Part shown: piece by piece, positions 25,084 to 32,702 of the stretch
Layout of the letters: each line of letters starts with the position of its first letter
Position numbering within the stretch: the first letter of the stretch is position 1
Assembly: GCA_023401925.1 (NCBI GenBank)
Contig: JAEXDA010000028.1
Span: 1-64,000, forward strand
Direction: 5' to 3'
From: Bacillota bacterium
Lineage (GTDB): Bacteria > Bacillota > UBA4882 > UBA8346
Length of the DNA: 64,000 nucleotides
The notes under the pieces: generated by a model
Database searches by the model: none
Seen by the model: only the letters and a program-made list of their open reading frames with translations
What the model was told of the DNA's origin: nothing
Position numbers and translations under genes: made by a program

Positions 25084-25917
25084 TCAACCTTTAATACCGG
25101 AAGAGACAATTCCCTGGACAAAATATTTTTGAAGGGCTAAAAACACGATAGCAGTTGGGATTACGGCCATTACGGCTGCGGCAAGTGAGATGCCGTATTG
25201 GGGAGCAGAACCGGAAGCTCCTCCGCTCGCCCCCATAAATTGGGCTACCCCGACCGGTAGTGGTTTCAAATTATCGGAGCGTATGGCTACCAATGGCCAA
25301 AGGAAATTATTCCAACTTGAAATGAAAGTGATAATGGCCACGGATGATAAAGCCGGTTTCGACAGGGGTAACATAATAGCCCGGAAGATTTTAAAATGAC
25401 TGCAACCATCGATTAAAGCCGCTTCTTCCAACTCTTTAGGAATATTTTTGAAGAAGGCGGTTAATAAAAATACTCCGGTGACTTGAGCCAGTGTCGGTAA
25501 AATAATTGATGTATAGGTATTTAACAGGTGGAGCGCTGAGAAAAGGACATATAGCGGCACAATATAAGCCTGAATTGGGAAAAGTAGCATTGAAACTACG
25601 AGTGCAAAAAGGAACTTCTTACCTCTAAACTCCAAACGCCCAAAAGCATAAGCGGCCATTGAATCCAGAAGCAATACCAAAAGGGTTGAAGTTATTGCCA
25701 GAAAGATACTATTCAAAACCCAATGAATGAAAGGGAACTTTTGCAATACATCGCTGAAATTGGCAAGTGTAATTTGACTGGGAATCCATTGGGGCGGATA
25801 ACTTATGATTTGACCCTCAGGTTTTAGCGAACTAATAATCGTCCAGGCTGTCGGAAACAGGAAAATAAGCGTTATTCCAAATAGTAATAAATAAAGGCCC
25901 CATTTAATGTTTTTCAA
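25084..25917 (-). CDS. Carbohydrate ABC transporter permease (MalG/UgpE type)
   Basis: A 277-residue six-helix permease with the EAA loop EAALIDGCSHFKIFRAIMLP (about 165-184) and a QGIVSSGIKG C-terminus. Start is TTG at 25917 behind AAGGTGGTG. It lies 13 bp after the first permease gene, within the IclR-controlled operon. Confidence 0.9.
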   Translation of the reverse strand: MKNIKWGLYLLLFGITLIFLFPTAWTIISSLKPEGQIISYPPQWIPSQITLANFSDVLQKFPFIHWVLNSIFLAITSTLLVLLLDSMAAYAFGRLEFRGKKFLFALVVSMLLFPIQAYIVPLYVLFSALHLLNTYTSIILPTLAQVTGVFLLTAFFKNIPKELEEAALIDGCSHFKIFRAIMLPLSKPALSSVAIITFISSWNNFLWPLVAIRSDNLKPLPVGVAQFMGASGGASGSAPQYGISLAAAVMAVIPTAIVFLALQKYFVQGIVSSGIKG

Positions 25918-25930
25918 TTATGTCACCACC

Positions 25931-26788
25931 TTAGACTTCGGATTTTATCAATTTTGACTGGATAAATACCAGAAAGATCAAAAATATCAAAATGGTACAG
26001 CCGATGGCTGATCCATACCCGAGGTTATAATTTTGAAAGGCCTGACCGTACATGTATTGTACCAGAGTCAAAGTGGCGGTCCCAGGTCCTCCGCTGGTCA
26101 TTACATAGATTTGATCAAAGACTTGGACGGTATAGATTAGGGTTAGGGTAATGATAATCGATGTTACCGGCCGTAACATTGGAAAAGTAATTCTCGTAAA
26201 GATCTGGAAGGTATTGGCCCCGTCGATGCGGGCAGCCTCATAAAATTCATTATCAATTCCCTGGAGTCCGGCGAGATAAAGAATCATATTATAGCCAATC
26301 ATCGACCAGACAGTAACAATTGCCACGGAGAACAATGCCCAGGTTTCACTGGTTAGCCATTGAATTGGCCGGATATTAATCAAGCTAAAATAGTAATTTA
26401 TGATTCCAAAATTATTATCGTAAATCCAGTTCCAAATAATACCGATAACGGCCGGCATAATAACGTAAGGTGAGAAAATAATGATTCGAGCGACATTTCG
26501 GCCCTTCATTTTTTGGTTGATTAAGATCGCCAGAAAAAGACCAAAAATAACTAACGGAGGCGCCGACCAAAGTAAAAAAAACAGGGTATTCTTTAATGAA
26601 ACAAGAAAATAAGGATCCATTCCTAATTGTCTAAAATTAGCCAAACCAACAAAATGAGCTCCTCCAATAATGTCCCATTTTGTAAAACCAACGATCAATC
26701 CGGCAACACTGGGTCCGAGCCGGAACAATGTAAAAACAAAGAGAAAGGGAAGTAAAAACCAGAATGCGATTTTACCTTGTTTTTTCAT
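25931..26788 (-). CDS. Carbohydrate ABC transporter permease (MalF/UgpA type)
   Basis: A 285-residue permease with EAARIDGANTFQIFTRITFP as EAA loop and six hydrophobic segments. The ATG at 26788 has AAGAAGG upstream. It partners the following MalG-type subunit. A palindromic element of about 115 bp separates it from the binding-protein gene. Confidence 0.9.
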   Translation of the reverse strand: MKKQGKIAFWFLLPFLFVFTLFRLGPSVAGLIVGFTKWDIIGGAHFVGLANFRQLGMDPYFLVSLKNTLFFLLWSAPPLVIFGLFLAILINQKMKGRNVARIIIFSPYVIMPAVIGIIWNWIYDNNFGIINYYFSLINIRPIQWLTSETWALFSVAIVTVWSMIGYNMILYLAGLQGIDNEFYEAARIDGANTFQIFTRITFPMLRPVTSIIITLTLIYTVQVFDQIYVMTSGGPGTATLTLVQYMYGQAFQNYNLGYGSAIGCTILIFLIFLVFIQSKLIKSEV

Positions 26789-26828
26789 TCAACAGCCTTC
26801 TTTCACCGGCAGATTCTTTGTAGATTAA

Positions 26829-26943
26829 AGAGGCTGTTGCAAAAGTGATTAAAATCAATGAGAAATAATATATACCATAAATAATAAGGTTTTACATATA
26901 TTGTATTTCTCTATCGATAAATCTTAATTTTGCAACAGACCCC
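26829..26943. repeat. Palindromic element with IS6-like ends (possible MITE)
   Basis: GGCTGTTGCAAAA at the left end faces TTTTGCAACAGACC at the right end. Inside, GAGAAATA and TATTTCTC form a second pair, so almost the whole 115 bp can fold back. The GG-CTGTTGCAAA termini resemble IS6-family inverted repeats. There is no transposase and no clear target duplication. It sits inside an operon, where it may also attenuate or stabilise transcript. Confidence 0.6.
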
Positions 26944-26956
26944 TTTTGTCTTAATA

Positions 26957-28240
26957 TCAGGGAGTTGCTAATATTGCATCCATATCTTTCTTTTGCTGAG
27001 GCACCACTTGAGCGGCTGGTTTATTATTTAATAATATGTCTTGAGCGGCCGTTAAGATTGGACTGGGTGCAACAGCGGAAAATACCTGAGTCGCCTTGGG
27101 TAAAGACGGTAACATGACAAAGTAACTGGACATCGTGAGAAAAGCCTCGCGACCTGCATATTTCTTCACTTCGTCGATAGTTGAAAGTTTGGAAGGGATA
27201 GAACCCGATTTTACCCATTCTCCGGAATTATCGCAGAGCCATTTGACAAAAGCAGCTGCGGCTTTTTGTTTTTCGGGTGTGGAATTTCTATTGACCGGGA
27301 AGGTAAGGACGGTACCTGCACCCCAAACAGCCTTCTTTTCAAAAATTTGCGGGTACGGGGCGACGCCATATTTCATGCCTGTTTGTTCCAACCCCGGTAA
27401 TTGCCAGGCTCCATCAATCAACATGGCCACTTTGCCAGCTTTAAAATCATCGATGGGGGCTTTTTCACCTTTGGGTACAATGGAATATTTAAATACCAAA
27501 TCTTGAAGAAAGCTCCAGGCCTTAATGGCTTTTTCGTTATTGAAGGTTGCTTTTTTCATTTTTTCATTGCAAGGGATTTCACCTTGTTGGGCCATTAAAG
27601 CATACCATTGATAAAAGGCATGATGATTTGTAAGCATTCCTAAGCCGTATTGAACGACATTTTGAGGATCAAAACCGGCTTCACTGGCATTTTTGCCATT
27701 TTTGTCAATCGTCAGTTTTTGGCCAATCTTTATCAATTCGTCCTTATTGGAGGGAGGATTTGAAATACCGGCTTTTTGGAATAATTCCTTATTGTAAAAT
27801 AAACCGTGCATATGATAATCAAGGGGTACTGCATATTGAACGTTTTGATAGACGGTTCCCTGCCAAACGGCATCAGGATAATCTGTTTTTTTCAATTTGA
27901 TATTTTTAACTTGCTTGGGATCCAAAACTTTGAAACTTGCAAATTGACCGATTTCAAACGGGTGCATCGCTAAAATATGGGGTGGATTTCCTCCACGTTC
28001 TTCCATCATAAATTTGGAAAACAGAGGGGTCCACTGGAGGGTCATTAGATTGACATTAATGTTTGGATTCGAGCTGTTGAACCTATCAACAAAGGATTTC
28101 ATTACATCCCTATCGGGACCGGTCCAGCCGCCCCAAAAATCAATTTGAACCGGACCGGCGGCACTTCCAATGCTGGAAAGCGTGATCGCTACGACGGTAA
28201 TCAATAGCATTGGAAGTAAGTACATTTTTCTTTGTTTCAT
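26957..28240 (-). CDS. Extracellular solute-binding protein (family 1)
   Basis: A 427-residue periplasmic-type binding protein. A signal peptide occupies residues 1-27 (MLLITVVAITLSSIGSAAG). The mature start VQIDFWGGWTGPDRDVMKSF is the family's first strand-helix unit. No lipobox cysteine is present. The ATG follows AGGGAGG. It belongs to the importer encoded by the two next genes. The ligand is unknown; the DapA-family aldolase upstream suggests a sugar acid or amino-sugar derivative. Confidence 0.88.
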   Translation of the reverse strand: MKQRKMYLLPMLLITVVAITLSSIGSAAGPVQIDFWGGWTGPDRDVMKSFVDRFNSSNPNINVNLMTLQWTPLFSKFMMEERGGNPPHILAMHPFEIGQFASFKVLDPKQVKNIKLKKTDYPDAVWQGTVYQNVQYAVPLDYHMHGLFYNKELFQKAGISNPPSNKDELIKIGQKLTIDKNGKNASEAGFDPQNVVQYGLGMLTNHHAFYQWYALMAQQGEIPCNEKMKKATFNNEKAIKAWSFLQDLVFKYSIVPKGEKAPIDDFKAGKVAMLIDGAWQLPGLEQTGMKYGVAPYPQIFEKKAVWGAGTVLTFPVNRNSTPEKQKAAAAFVKWLCDNSGEWVKSGSIPSKLSTIDEVKKYAGREAFLTMSSYFVMLPSLPKATQVFSAVAPSPILTAAQDILLNNKPAAQVVPQQKKDMDAILATP

Positions 28241-28411
28241 TCATGTTCCTCCCTTTTTTATTTAAAACAGCCCTAGAGCTATTTTAATCAAATTTTTTCT
28301 CTCTTTAAAAACTTATTCATTTATAGAAAATTTCCTGTCTAAACTAGGATTTGGTTATTGAATTTCCAAGGAAACCGTTCTTTGGTAAAAATATTAATTC
28401 TTTGGATTTTA

Positions 28412-29341
28412 TTACTTACAACCGTAATGTTCCGAATAGGTCTGGATTAATCGAGAAATATCTTTCCGTACGGCATTGGAAACGGGGATATAAGGCTCTG
28501 TCACTTTTTCTCCGCAAATGTCCAACTGGGATAAAGCCACTTTACGCCAGACAATTGCCGACATCCAGGAATTACTATATAAATTGATTTTGTTGATTTC
28601 ATCAATTTGACCCGCTAATTCTTCGGCAAATTGAAGATCCCCATTTTGAAACGCCTTAAAAAGGGAAACGAAAATTCGTGGGAAAACATTGGCAAGGGAA
28701 GGGACGATTCCATGGGCTCCGGCAGTTAGGCCTTGAAGACTTAAGGCCTCATCACCAACAAAAATACGGAAATCGGGATTATTGCCGTATTTTTGGATTA
28801 TCTCAAGCAAATAGTTTAGATTCCCACTACTATCTTTGATGCCGATAATGTTTTTATTGCCCGTGAAGATCTTGTCCAGGGCGCTCAGGCTAATTCCAGA
28901 ACCGCATGTAATCGGAATGTTATAAAGAATAACCGGTAAGGATGAATGAGATGCGACTTCAGAATAAAAAGCGACAATTTCATCATCGCTATGAGTAGGA
29001 TAATAGTAAGGCGGAGAAACAACTACGGCATCACCGCCAATTTCTTCAGTGGTTTTTAAATTTTCGAGAACCCGGTGTAACCCGGTGTCGCTGATGCCAA
29101 CTAAAACGGGAACTCGCTTTCGGGTTTCATTTACCGTAACCTCAATAATCTTGGAGCGGTCTTTGGGATCCAAACGGGCGAATTCACCGGTGGTTCCCAT
29201 GGGGAATAAAGCATGAACGCCACCTTCAATTACATAATTAATCAATTTTCTTAAGGCTGGAAAGTCAACCGTTTCATCATTATGTAACGGAGTAATGAGG
29301 GGAACTACGATTCCTGCTAGTTCTTGGGGATTCATCATCAA
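28412..29341 (-). CDS. DapA/NanA-family aldolase or lyase
   Basis: A 309-residue TIM-barrel protein of the dihydrodipicolinate synthase / N-acetylneuraminate lyase superfamily. GTTGEF (49-54) binds the keto-acid carboxylate. Tyr140 in YNIP and the Schiff-base Lys169 in GIKDSSG are in place. Members cleave or form 2-keto-3-deoxy acids, sialic acid or lysine precursors. The location in an IclR/ABC importer operon favours catabolism of an imported sugar acid over lysine synthesis. AGGAG lies upstream of three tandem ATG codons; the first is used here. Confidence 0.88.
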   Translation of the reverse strand: MMMNPQELAGIVVPLITPLHNDETVDFPALRKLINYVIEGGVHALFPMGTTGEFARLDPKDRSKIIEVTVNETRKRVPVLVGISDTGLHRVLENLKTTEEIGGDAVVVSPPYYYPTHSDDEIVAFYSEVASHSSLPVILYNIPITCGSGISLSALDKIFTGNKNIIGIKDSSGNLNYLLEIIQKYGNNPDFRIFVGDEALSLQGLTAGAHGIVPSLANVFPRIFVSLFKAFQNGDLQFAEELAGQIDEINKINLYSNSWMSAIVWRKVALSQLDICGEKVTEPYIPVSNAVRKDISRLIQTYSEHYGCK

Positions 29342-29375
29342 ATAAGACTCCTTTCATGGGTGGTAAATTTTAAAT

Positions 29376-29403
29376 CGATGTTCATCATTATTGAACATCG
29401 TTC
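29376..29403. promoter_or_regulatory. Operator-like inverted repeats upstream of the aldolase operon
   Basis: CGATGTTCA (29376-29384) and TGAACATCG (29392-29400) are a perfect 9-bp inverted repeat with a 7-bp centre. The overlapping GAACATCGTTC (29393-29403) matches the site in front of the IclR gene. IclR binding is inferred. Confidence 0.6.
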
Positions 29404-29430
29404 ACTTATATGGTCAAAAAATATCGGTTA

Positions 29431-30204
29431 TTATTGAATTAATTCAGGTAATTCCTGGGAAACGTCTAATAACATTTTTGCATATTCTAGGATTTTTGAT
29501 TCAGTAAAACGTAATGAAGGACCGGAAATGCTCACCGAAGCGACGGTATCTCCCTTTATGTTTTTAATCGGCATGGCAATACATTTAATGCCATACTCGT
29601 GTTCCATGTTGTCGACAGCATAACCCTGAATTTTAATTTTAAGGAGTTCTTCCCGCAGCTGCCGGGGCTCAATGATTGTATTCGGGGTATAAGGGATTAA
29701 TTTCTCTGCTAAAATTGTTTCAATCTTATCTTCGGAAAGATTCGCCAAAATCGCTTTCCCAACCCCGGTACAGTAAAGAGGAGCTTTGATTCCGATTATG
29801 GAACGGCCAGGGGTAATTCCAACCGGATAAATCGCATCGATATAAATAATTTCGCCGTCAAAAATTGTAGCCAAATAGACCGATTCCCGGCTGAAACTGC
29901 TGAATTTTTCCAAATAAGGGTGAAGGATTCTCCGAACATCATGGGATATATAAAGGTTATTGCTAAGTTGGAGAATTTTGATGCCTAATTTGTATTTGTT
30001 GGAGGCTGGATTTTTTTCTAAAAAGCCAGCTTGCTCAAAAGTTGAAACAATGTTATGGACTGTACTCTTTAACATGCCCGACAAATCGCTTAATTCGCTG
30101 ATACCGCGTTCCGGATGTTCATTGGTGAAGTAGTCCAATAATTTAACGGCTTTATAAAGAGATTTAACCTTTGGCTCTGTGATTTTCATCCCATCTTTCA
30201 TCAA
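29431..30204 (-). CDS. IclR-family transcriptional regulator
   Basis: A 257-residue regulator. The N-terminal winged helix shows ISELSDLSGMLKSTVHNIVSTF (about 34-55). The C-terminal IclR effector domain has YSHDVRRIL-like and EYGIKCIAMPIKN segments. Family members bind small organic acids and control adjacent catabolic operons. It is upstream of the aldolase gene on the same strand. A GAACGnnGTTC site lies just before its own start, so it is probably autoregulated. The start is uncertain among three in-frame ATG codons in the first six residues. Confidence 0.9.
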   Translation of the reverse strand: MMKDGMKITEPKVKSLYKAVKLLDYFTNEHPERGISELSDLSGMLKSTVHNIVSTFEQAGFLEKNPASNKYKLGIKILQLSNNLYISHDVRRILHPYLEKFSSFSRESVYLATIFDGEIIYIDAIYPVGITPGRSIIGIKAPLYCTGVGKAILANLSEDKIETILAEKLIPYTPNTIIEPRQLREELLKIKIQGYAVDNMEHEYGIKCIAMPIKNIKGDTVASVSISGPSLRFTESKILEYAKMLLDVSQELPELIQ

Positions 30205-30208
30205 TAAT

Positions 30209-30219
30209 GAACGGCGTTC
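30209..30219. promoter_or_regulatory. IclR operator candidate GAACGGCGTTC
   Basis: An 11-bp inverted repeat (GAACG-G-CGTTC) five bases upstream of the IclR start. It matches GAACATCGTTC at 29393-29403 in both half-sites. Confidence 0.5.
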
Positions 30220-30346
30220 TAAATTGACTTATTAAAAACATTATAAAATATTCCAAACAGATTGTCAAAGTGTTTCTTAAAAGAAAGTTTATGCCTTGAG
30301 AAGAAATATACAGTAAAGAGTGGGTAGAGAATCGCCAAGGTCCTTA

Positions 30347-30375
30347 TTGACAACCGTTTTAAACGGTGGTATATT
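30347..30375 (+). promoter_or_regulatory. Strong promoter with operator in the spacer, for the MutS2-like gene
   Basis: TTGACA (30347-30352) is 17 bp from TATATT (30370-30375). The spacer holds ACCGTTTTAAACGGT, a perfect 7-bp inverted repeat around one base (30353-30367). A repressor or activator site at this position would directly control transcription. The protein that binds it is not identifiable here. Confidence 0.75.
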
Positions 30376-30403
30376 AATTTTATAATTAGGAGGGTGGAGC
30401 TTG

Positions 30404-30439
30404 ATGTCGGCTTTGTCTGTTAGGGTAGCTTTCAACTAA
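30404..30439 (+). CDS. Leader peptide of 11 residues
   Basis: ATG at 30404 reads MSALSVRVAFN and stops at TAA 30437-30439. AGGAGGG at 30388-30394 is ideally placed. Its coding segment TCTGTTAGG (30416-30424) can pair with CCTAACAGA (30509-30517) downstream. Ribosome position on this frame would therefore decide which RNA helices form. The layout is that of leader peptides that control antibiotic-resistance genes. Confidence 0.6.
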   Translation: MSALSVRVAFN

Positions 30440-30643
30440 ATATCGTTATGAAGGGCACCCAACGAATACAGGATGAGTCCTGTTTGTTGTGTTGCCTTCA
30501 AAAACATACCTAACAGATTGCTTATTATAATTTTGAATCGATGGGTGGCAAGGTATGCTTGCCACTTTGTTTGTTATCAAAAACTTTTCGCCCGCGGAGC
30601 ATTCTGCACTTTTACAGGTGTGGTATGTTTTGCGGGCTTTTTT
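30416..30643 (+). promoter_or_regulatory. Transcription attenuator leader
   Basis: Four alternative or successive helices precede the gene: leader-codon helix 30416-30424/30509-30517; a long imperfect hairpin 30450-30499 that it encloses; perfect GTGGCAAG/CTTGCCAC (30545-30565); and the terminator at 30590-30643. A ribosome stalled on the leader peptide would open the first helix and could favour read-through. The mechanism is inferred by analogy with ermK and tet(M)-type attenuation. Confidence 0.6.
30590..30643 (+). terminator. Intrinsic terminator inside the leader
   Basis: GCCCGCGGAGCAT (30590-30602) pairs over 13 bp, with G-U pairs, with ATGTTTTGCGGGC (30625-30637). TTTTTT follows (30638-30643). 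It lies 25 bp before the MutS2-like start codon, so it must be bypassed for expression. Confidence 0.75.
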
Positions 30644-30668
30644 ATTATTTTTCAAAGGAGATGGCAAA

Positions 30669-32609
30669 ATGAACAGTTATAGAGCGTTGGAGTTTGATAA
30701 AATACTTGAGCAGCTCGCGGATAAAGCCTTGTCGGATATTGTAAAAGCCCGCTGCCTCTCCCTAATCCCCTCATTAAAGGAGGAGGAAGTAAAGAGGCGG
30801 ATGGATGAAACAACACAAGCAAAAAGAATTCTTGAAAAGATCGGAACACCGCCGCTTCCGTCAATGGTTGAGTTACAGAAGGTCATTGGCCTGATTGCCG
30901 TGGATGCGATGCTGGCGCCCGACCAGATTGCCCACGTCTTATCTTTTCTTGTATCGTGCAGAAGGATGAAGGTTTACCTCAAGAAAGCAGAGGTAACTCA
31001 GGCCAGCATCGCCGGGTACGGAGGGTCCATCGACCCATTACCGGAACTTGAAAATGAAGTCGACCGTTGTATCCGTAGCGGGGGGGTCGATGATAAAGCA
31101 TCAGCCCGGCTTGCCGATATTCGGCGGCAAATCTGTATTACCACGGATCAGATGAAAGCCAAACTTGATACGTTATTGAGAAAAAATAAAGAGTGGTTTT
31201 CGGAGAGTTTTGTTTCAATCCGGAACGGCCACTATACTTTACCGGTCAAACGCGAGCATAAAAAAGACGTAATCGGTTCAGTGATTGACCAGTCTCAAAC
31301 TGGCGCGACGTACTTTATTGAACCTGCTTCCGTTGGCAGACTGCAAGAGGGACTTTCCGCGCTACAAGTGGAGGAAGACAACGAAGTCAGGCGGATCCTT
31401 CATTCCTTGACGGCTTTAATCGGGGATCATCTTTCGGCTATCAAGCTTAACATTGAGGCTATGGAAGCCCTGGACTTTGTTTTTGCAAAGGGCAAGCTTA
31501 GTTTGGATATGAAAGCTTCGTCCGTCACTGTCAATGCTGGACGAGAAATTCGTATCCTAGGCGCCAGACACCCTTTAATTAATCCCGGTATCGCCGTGCC
31601 TTTAAACTTTGAAGCCGGTTGCAAAATCAATGGGATCATCATAACCGGCCCGAATACCGGTGGTAAAACCGTTGCTTTAAAATGTGTGGGGCTTTTGTCC
31701 CTTATGGTACAAAGCGGATTGCATGTTCCGGCGGATGAAAACAGCATTTTTTGTATGCGAAATCAGGTGCTGTCGGATATCGGAGACGGGCAAAGCATCA
31801 CTGAGAATTTGTCTACTTTTTCATCGCACCTAAAGAATATTATTGAAATTTTAAGGCAGGCCAATAATGAATCCCTGGTGCTTCTCGACGAACTGGGTTC
31901 CGGAACCGACCCGGTCGAAGGGATGGGGCTGGCAATCGCGATTTTGGATGAACTCTCCGCAAAACAGTGCTTGTTCGTTGTGACTACCCATTATCCGGAA
32001 ATCAAAGAATATGCGGCAAATCGGCCTGGCCTCATCAATGCCCGTATGGCTTTTGATAAAGAGAGCCTTTTGCCCCTTTACCGACTTGAAATTGGGGAAG
32101 CTGGCGAGAGCTGCGCTTTTTATATCGCTGAAAGGCTGGGTATGCCTCAACATCTGCTGAAACGCGCTCACCAAGCCGCCTATGGAAGTTCAATGGAACC
32201 GCATCAGGGTGTAAAACAGCCGGACAATGTCGTTCCCGACAAGGCGTGCCCGAACGCCGCCTTTATACCGCAGATTGTCAAAGAAAAGGCCGGGCAACAG
32301 CAAACAGCTTCTCGTAGTGAGAAGTTCAATATCGGCGACAGCGTATTGGTTTATCCTCAAAAAGAAATCGGTATCGTCTATGCCCGTTCCAATGAAAAAG
32401 GGGAAATTGGTGTTCAAGTCAAGGGAGAGAAAAAGCGGATTAACCACAAACGTTTAAAATTAAAAGTCCCCGCCAGTCAGTTATATCCGGACAATTATGA
32501 TTTTTCCATCATTTTTGACAGCGTGGCCAACCGGAAAGCCCGCCATCTGATGGAGAAACGGCATGTGGAGGGTAATGTGATTATCATAAAGGAAGAGGAT
32601 GGAAAATGA
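30669..32609 (+). CDS. MutS2-like ATPase without a visible Smr domain
   Basis: About 646 residues from the ATG at 30669 (AAAGGAG ribosome site). The N-terminal MutS2 region begins YRALEFDKILEQLADKALSD. Core and lever helices follow, then Walker A GPNTGGKT (about 327-334), Walker B LLDELGSGTD and STFSSHL. Typical MutS2 is about 780 residues and ends in an Smr nuclease domain. Here only a short basic KOW-like segment (IGDSVLVYPQKEIGIVYA) and about 60 more residues follow. MutS2 acts in recombination control and, in Bacillus, on collided ribosomes. A leader-peptide attenuator is normally seen on ribosome-protection genes, so a translational-stress role is an attractive inference. Confidence 0.88.
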   Translation: MNSYRALEFDKILEQLADKALSDIVKARCLSLIPSLKEEEVKRRMDETTQAKRILEKIGTPPLPSMVELQKVIGLIAVDAMLAPDQIAHVLSFLVSCRRMKVYLKKAEVTQASIAGYGGSIDPLPELENEVDRCIRSGGVDDKASARLADIRRQICITTDQMKAKLDTLLRKNKEWFSESFVSIRNGHYTLPVKREHKKDVIGSVIDQSQTGATYFIEPASVGRLQEGLSALQVEEDNEVRRILHSLTALIGDHLSAIKLNIEAMEALDFVFAKGKLSLDMKASSVTVNAGREIRILGARHPLINPGIAVPLNFEAGCKINGIIITGPNTGGKTVALKCVGLLSLMVQSGLHVPADENSIFCMRNQVLSDIGDGQSITENLSTFSSHLKNIIEILRQANNESLVLLDELGSGTDPVEGMGLAIAILDELSAKQCLFVVTTHYPEIKEYAANRPGLINARMAFDKESLLPLYRLEIGEAGESCAFYIAERLGMPQHLLKRAHQAAYGSSMEPHQGVKQPDNVVPDKACPNAAFIPQIVKEKAGQQQTASRSEKFNIGDSVLVYPQKEIGIVYARSNEKGEIGVQVKGEKKRINHKRLKLKVPASQLYPDNYDFSIIFDSVANRKARHLMEKRHVEGNVIIIKEEDGK

Positions 32610-32702
32610 ATAGCATCATTCTTTGGGAACATCGATTTCCGTGAATGGAGTTATAAGATCGCTCCTTGGTGAGAAACTATTTGGATAAGGGGGAGTGGCA
32701 GA

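Noticed and set aside
30555..30668. N-terminal extension of the MutS2-like protein
   Set aside because: The extra 38 codons run through the leader hairpins and terminator, and the ATG at 30669 has its own strong ribosome site.
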